NCBI GenBank assembly: GCA_030039135.1
Contig: JASHQN010000014.1
Span: 1 to 6,219, forward strand
Source of the DNA: Thermoplasmata archaeon
Lineage (GTDB): Archaea; Thermoplasmatota; Thermoplasmata; Lutacidiplasmatales; UBA184
DNA: 6,219 bases
Reading direction: 5' to 3'
Below the pieces are notes generated by a model. It saw nothing but the letters and a program-made list of their open reading frames with translations, did not search any database and was not told the DNA's origin. The translations under genes were made by a program, and so were the position numbers. Positions 4,451-6,219 of this stretch are shown here, one piece after another. The stretch's first letter is position 1. Each line of letters begins with the position of its first letter.

Positions 4451-6219
4451 TCACCGGGCGCCCGGCGGCGGGCCTTCGGACCAGGGTGGGGGCGGGGTGG
4501 GTGCCGGGGGAGGCGCCGCTGAGCTTGAGGGTACCGTCGGCGGGGCCGACGAAGGAGGCGGGGCATAAGCGACGGGAGGTGCCCGACCGCCCCGTCCCTT
4601 CCGGGCGAGGAGGACTCCTAGCACCACCGCGATCGCGGCGAGCGCAATGAGCCCGAGGAGGAGGTAGAGACCCGGGCCCGACGAAAGGCTGAACGGCGTC
4701 GGCGCCGCAGCGACGTCGATAGTGGTGCTCGCGTGTGCCACGACGCCCAGGGCGTCCGTAACCGTGAGCGCGACCGAGTAGGTCCCGGCGGAACCGAAGC
4801 TGTGATCGAAGGTCGAGGTGGAGGAGTTCGTACCGTCTCCGAGAGTCCAAGCGTACTGGAGCGGACCGGTGCCTCCGGCCGCGATCGCAGTGAACGCGAT
4901 GGATTCGCCGGTCTCGGGCGAGGGTGAGCCGATCACGATCGACGCGGAAGGATCCGAGTGCACCCGGATCGGCACGGAGGCGACGCCGGCGGCGCCGACC
5001 AGATCGGTCACCGTGAGATTGGCGACGAAGGTCCCCGCGGCGCTGTACGTGGTCGTCGCTGTGAGCCCCGTCGCGGTCGCGCTGTTCCCCAGGTTCCACG
5101 ACGCGACATTGGGACCGGCCCCGTAGGCGCAGGACCCGGTGAAGGTCACCGACATGCCCGCGTCGACCGTCGTCCGCGAGGCGGCCGCGGTCACGATCGG
5201 CGGCGAGGAGAAGATCCACGTTGCGTTGAGATACCCGAGCAGCCATTCTCCCCCGAACACGACGAGGGTGTTGTCGGTGGGCACCGCGGCACCGCCCGCT
5301 TGGAGTACGACCGATAGCGCGCTCGTGGAGCGCGTGACATTGGCCCAAGCCCCGCCCGCGAACTCCCAGGTGTAGTAGCCGAGATATCCGCCGCCGTCCG
5401 GCCCGATCACGGCATCGGCGTAGACGACGACCGAGGCGATTCCGGGAAGGTAACCGATGACCTCATCGTAGGCATCGACGACCATGGGTCCCGGGCCGCT
5501 CGTTCCGGTGACGTTCTCCCAGACGCCGGCGATGAAGACCAACGTGACGGAATGCCACTGGTCTCCGTACGGGCCGGCGAGCGAGTAGTTCGCGATCCCG
5601 ACCAGGACGGCTCCCTCTTCGGAGGGATCGTCGGAGAGGATCGGCTCGTCGATCCGCAAGTGGATCGGTGCGGTCGAGGTCACGTTCGTCCAGACGCCGC
5701 CCTTGAACGTCCACGTGTCGTTGGCGTATGCACCTTCGGTCGCCGAATCGCCGCCCTCGAGCACGACCTCGTCCGCCGAGGAATCCGTGCTCATTCCGGC
5801 ATCGGATCGCGCGGGGGGCGCTGGGCCCGCGGTCGAGCTGACGTTCGTCCATACGAGATCGTGGTAGGTCCAGGTAAAATTCCACGCGACCCCTTTGCTG
5901 TTCAGGCCCCCGAAGAGCACGACGCTCTGCGTCGAAGGATCGAACGCCATCGAGGCCTCTTCGAGCGACGGGGGATGCGAGGCGAGCTCGGAGGTCACGT
6001 TCGTCCACGTTCCGTTGACATACGTCCACGTGTCGGAGAGCCAGCCGGACGCGCTCGATCCGCCAAAGAGGAGAACGTAGCCGTCCGCTGCGTCCCAGGC
6101 CATCGCCGGGAAGTACCGAGCGCTCGGCCCGGTTCCCAGGGCGGCCTGAGGCGCTTCGTTCCACCGGTAGGCGGACGAGGGCGACGCGCTCGGGCTAGCG
6201 GTGAGCGGAGCGAGACCTG
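4451..6219 (-). CDS. Kelch/PKD-repeat cell-surface membrane protein (N-terminus cut by window edge)
   Basis: The frame is open from the right edge to the TGA at 4451-4453. The first ATG (6103) sits inside a Kelch repeat (SARYFPAMAWD), so it is not the true start. Thirty-eight more codons are readable upstream, beginning in a Ser/Pro/Ala-rich stretch, so a signal peptide probably lies just outside. Counting from that ATG as 1: about six Kelch-like repeats to residue 301 (LFGG, DTWTY and WTNVT signatures); PKD domain 1 at about 302-382, degenerate (LGN for the usual DG); PKD domain 2 at about 384-466 with a classic LGDG and GTYSVALTVTD; a transmembrane helix at 479-500; then KGRGGR and a 45-residue Pro/Ala/Ser tail. 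The positive charges after the helix place the propeller outside and the tail in the cytoplasm. Twelve N-x-S/T sequons suggest heavy N-glycosylation. There is a single cysteine (325). Ligand and role are unknown; adhesion or surface binding is a guess. The deacylase gene follows on the same strand. Confidence 0.88.
   Translation of the reverse strand, partial: GLAPLTASPSASPSSAYRWNEAPQAALGTGPSARYFPAMAWDAADGYVLLFGGSSASGWLSDTWTYVNGTWTNVTSELASHPPSLEEASMAFDPSTQSVVLFGGLNSKGVAWNFTWTYHDLVWTNVSSTAGPAPPARSDAGMSTDSSADEVVLEGGDSATEGAYANDTWTFKGGVWTNVTSTAPIHLRIDEPILSDDPSEEGAVLVGIANYSLAGPYGDQWHSVTLVFIAGVWENVTGTSGPGPMVVDAYDEVIGYLPGIASVVVYADAVIGPDGGGYLGYYTWEFAGGAWANVTRSTSALSVVLQAGGAAVPTDNTLVVFGGEWLLGYLNATWIFSSPPIVTAAASRTTVDAGMSVTFTGSCAYGAGPNVASWNLGNSATATGLTATTTYSAAGTFVANLTVTDLVGAAGVASVPIRVHSDPSASIVIGSPSPETGESIAFTAIAAGGTGPLQYAWTLGDGTNSSTSTFDHSFGSAGTYSVALTVTDALGVVAHASTTIDVAAAPTPFSLSSGPGLYLLLGLIALAAIAVVLGVLLARKGRGGRAPPVAYAPPPSSAPPTVPSSSAAPPPAPTPPPPWSEGPPPGAR
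5201..6219 (-). repeat. Coding tandem Kelch-like repeats (about six units of 52-58 codons)
   Basis: Successive units share a hydrophobic strand ending in LFGG or a variant, then an (N/D)xTW-type strand, then W-x-N-V-[T/S]. The W-x-N-V-[T/S] elements fall at residues 33-36, 85-88, 138-141, 195-198 and 253-256 of the surface protein (counted from the internal ATG at 6103). Units 4 and 5 have lost the LFGG and unit 6 lacks the final element. At DNA level an identical 11-mer, acgttcgtcca, recurs in frame at 5682-5692, 5841-5851 and 5997-6007, spaced 159 and 156 bp. The unit count near the right edge is provisional because the first unit may be cut. Confidence 0.72.

Noticed and set aside
3561..4568. 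A 335-codon plus-strand open frame opposite the deacylase gene
   Set aside because: The minus-strand frame holds all the deacylase signature motifs in order. The plus-strand translation is compositionally biased, has no recognisable domain, and crosses into the next gene's 3' end.
4416..5348. A 310-codon minus-strand open frame overlapping the surface-protein gene in another frame
   Set aside because: It is Arg/Gly/His-rich and featureless, while the overlapping frame encodes clear PKD domains and a membrane helix.

Overview
The window reads as a piece of an archaeal chromosome, probably a high-G+C euryarchaeon and perhaps an uncultured Thermoplasmata-like lineage. Three things point this way. 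One is an archaeal-type D-aminoacyl-tRNA deacylase (DTD2/GEK1 family). Another is a UbiA-type prenyltransferase of the kind that makes archaeal ether lipids. The third is TATA-like elements placed 25-28 bp upstream of start codons, as expected for leaderless archaeal transcripts. The lineage guess also rests on the style of the large Kelch/PKD surface protein. No phylogeny was run.

Layout. Positions 1-426 (minus) hold the N-terminal half of a membrane prenyltransferase that runs off the left edge. A divergent promoter region (427-549) separates it from a rightward two-gene operon, 550-1869 and 1862-3142. These encode a pair of M16 metallopeptidase-family proteins with an 8-bp ATG/TGA overlap. 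The first carries the HxxEH zinc site. The second has lost it but keeps the R/Y substrate-binding motif, so together they look like an obligate heterodimer. Next, 3233-3490 (plus) is a small ribbon-helix-helix-like protein with its own TATA-like element. Its 3' end overlaps, tail to tail, the end of the D-aminoacyl-tRNA deacylase gene (3456-4316, minus). After a 134-bp gap, 4451-6219 (minus) is a large cell-surface protein cut by the right edge. It has about six Kelch-like repeats, two PKD domains, one transmembrane helix and a proline-rich cytoplasmic tail.

How the genes relate. The M16 pair is the only clear functional unit. The other genes cover membrane lipid synthesis, translation quality control, possible transcription regulation and the cell surface, and nothing here links them into one pathway. 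I see no mobile element, CRISPR array, RNA gene or defence system. I do not see convincing evidence for a new multi-gene system. The most interesting items are the reciprocal division of active-site motifs in the M16 pair, and the surface protein whose propeller repeats each carry an N-glycosylation sequon at the same place.
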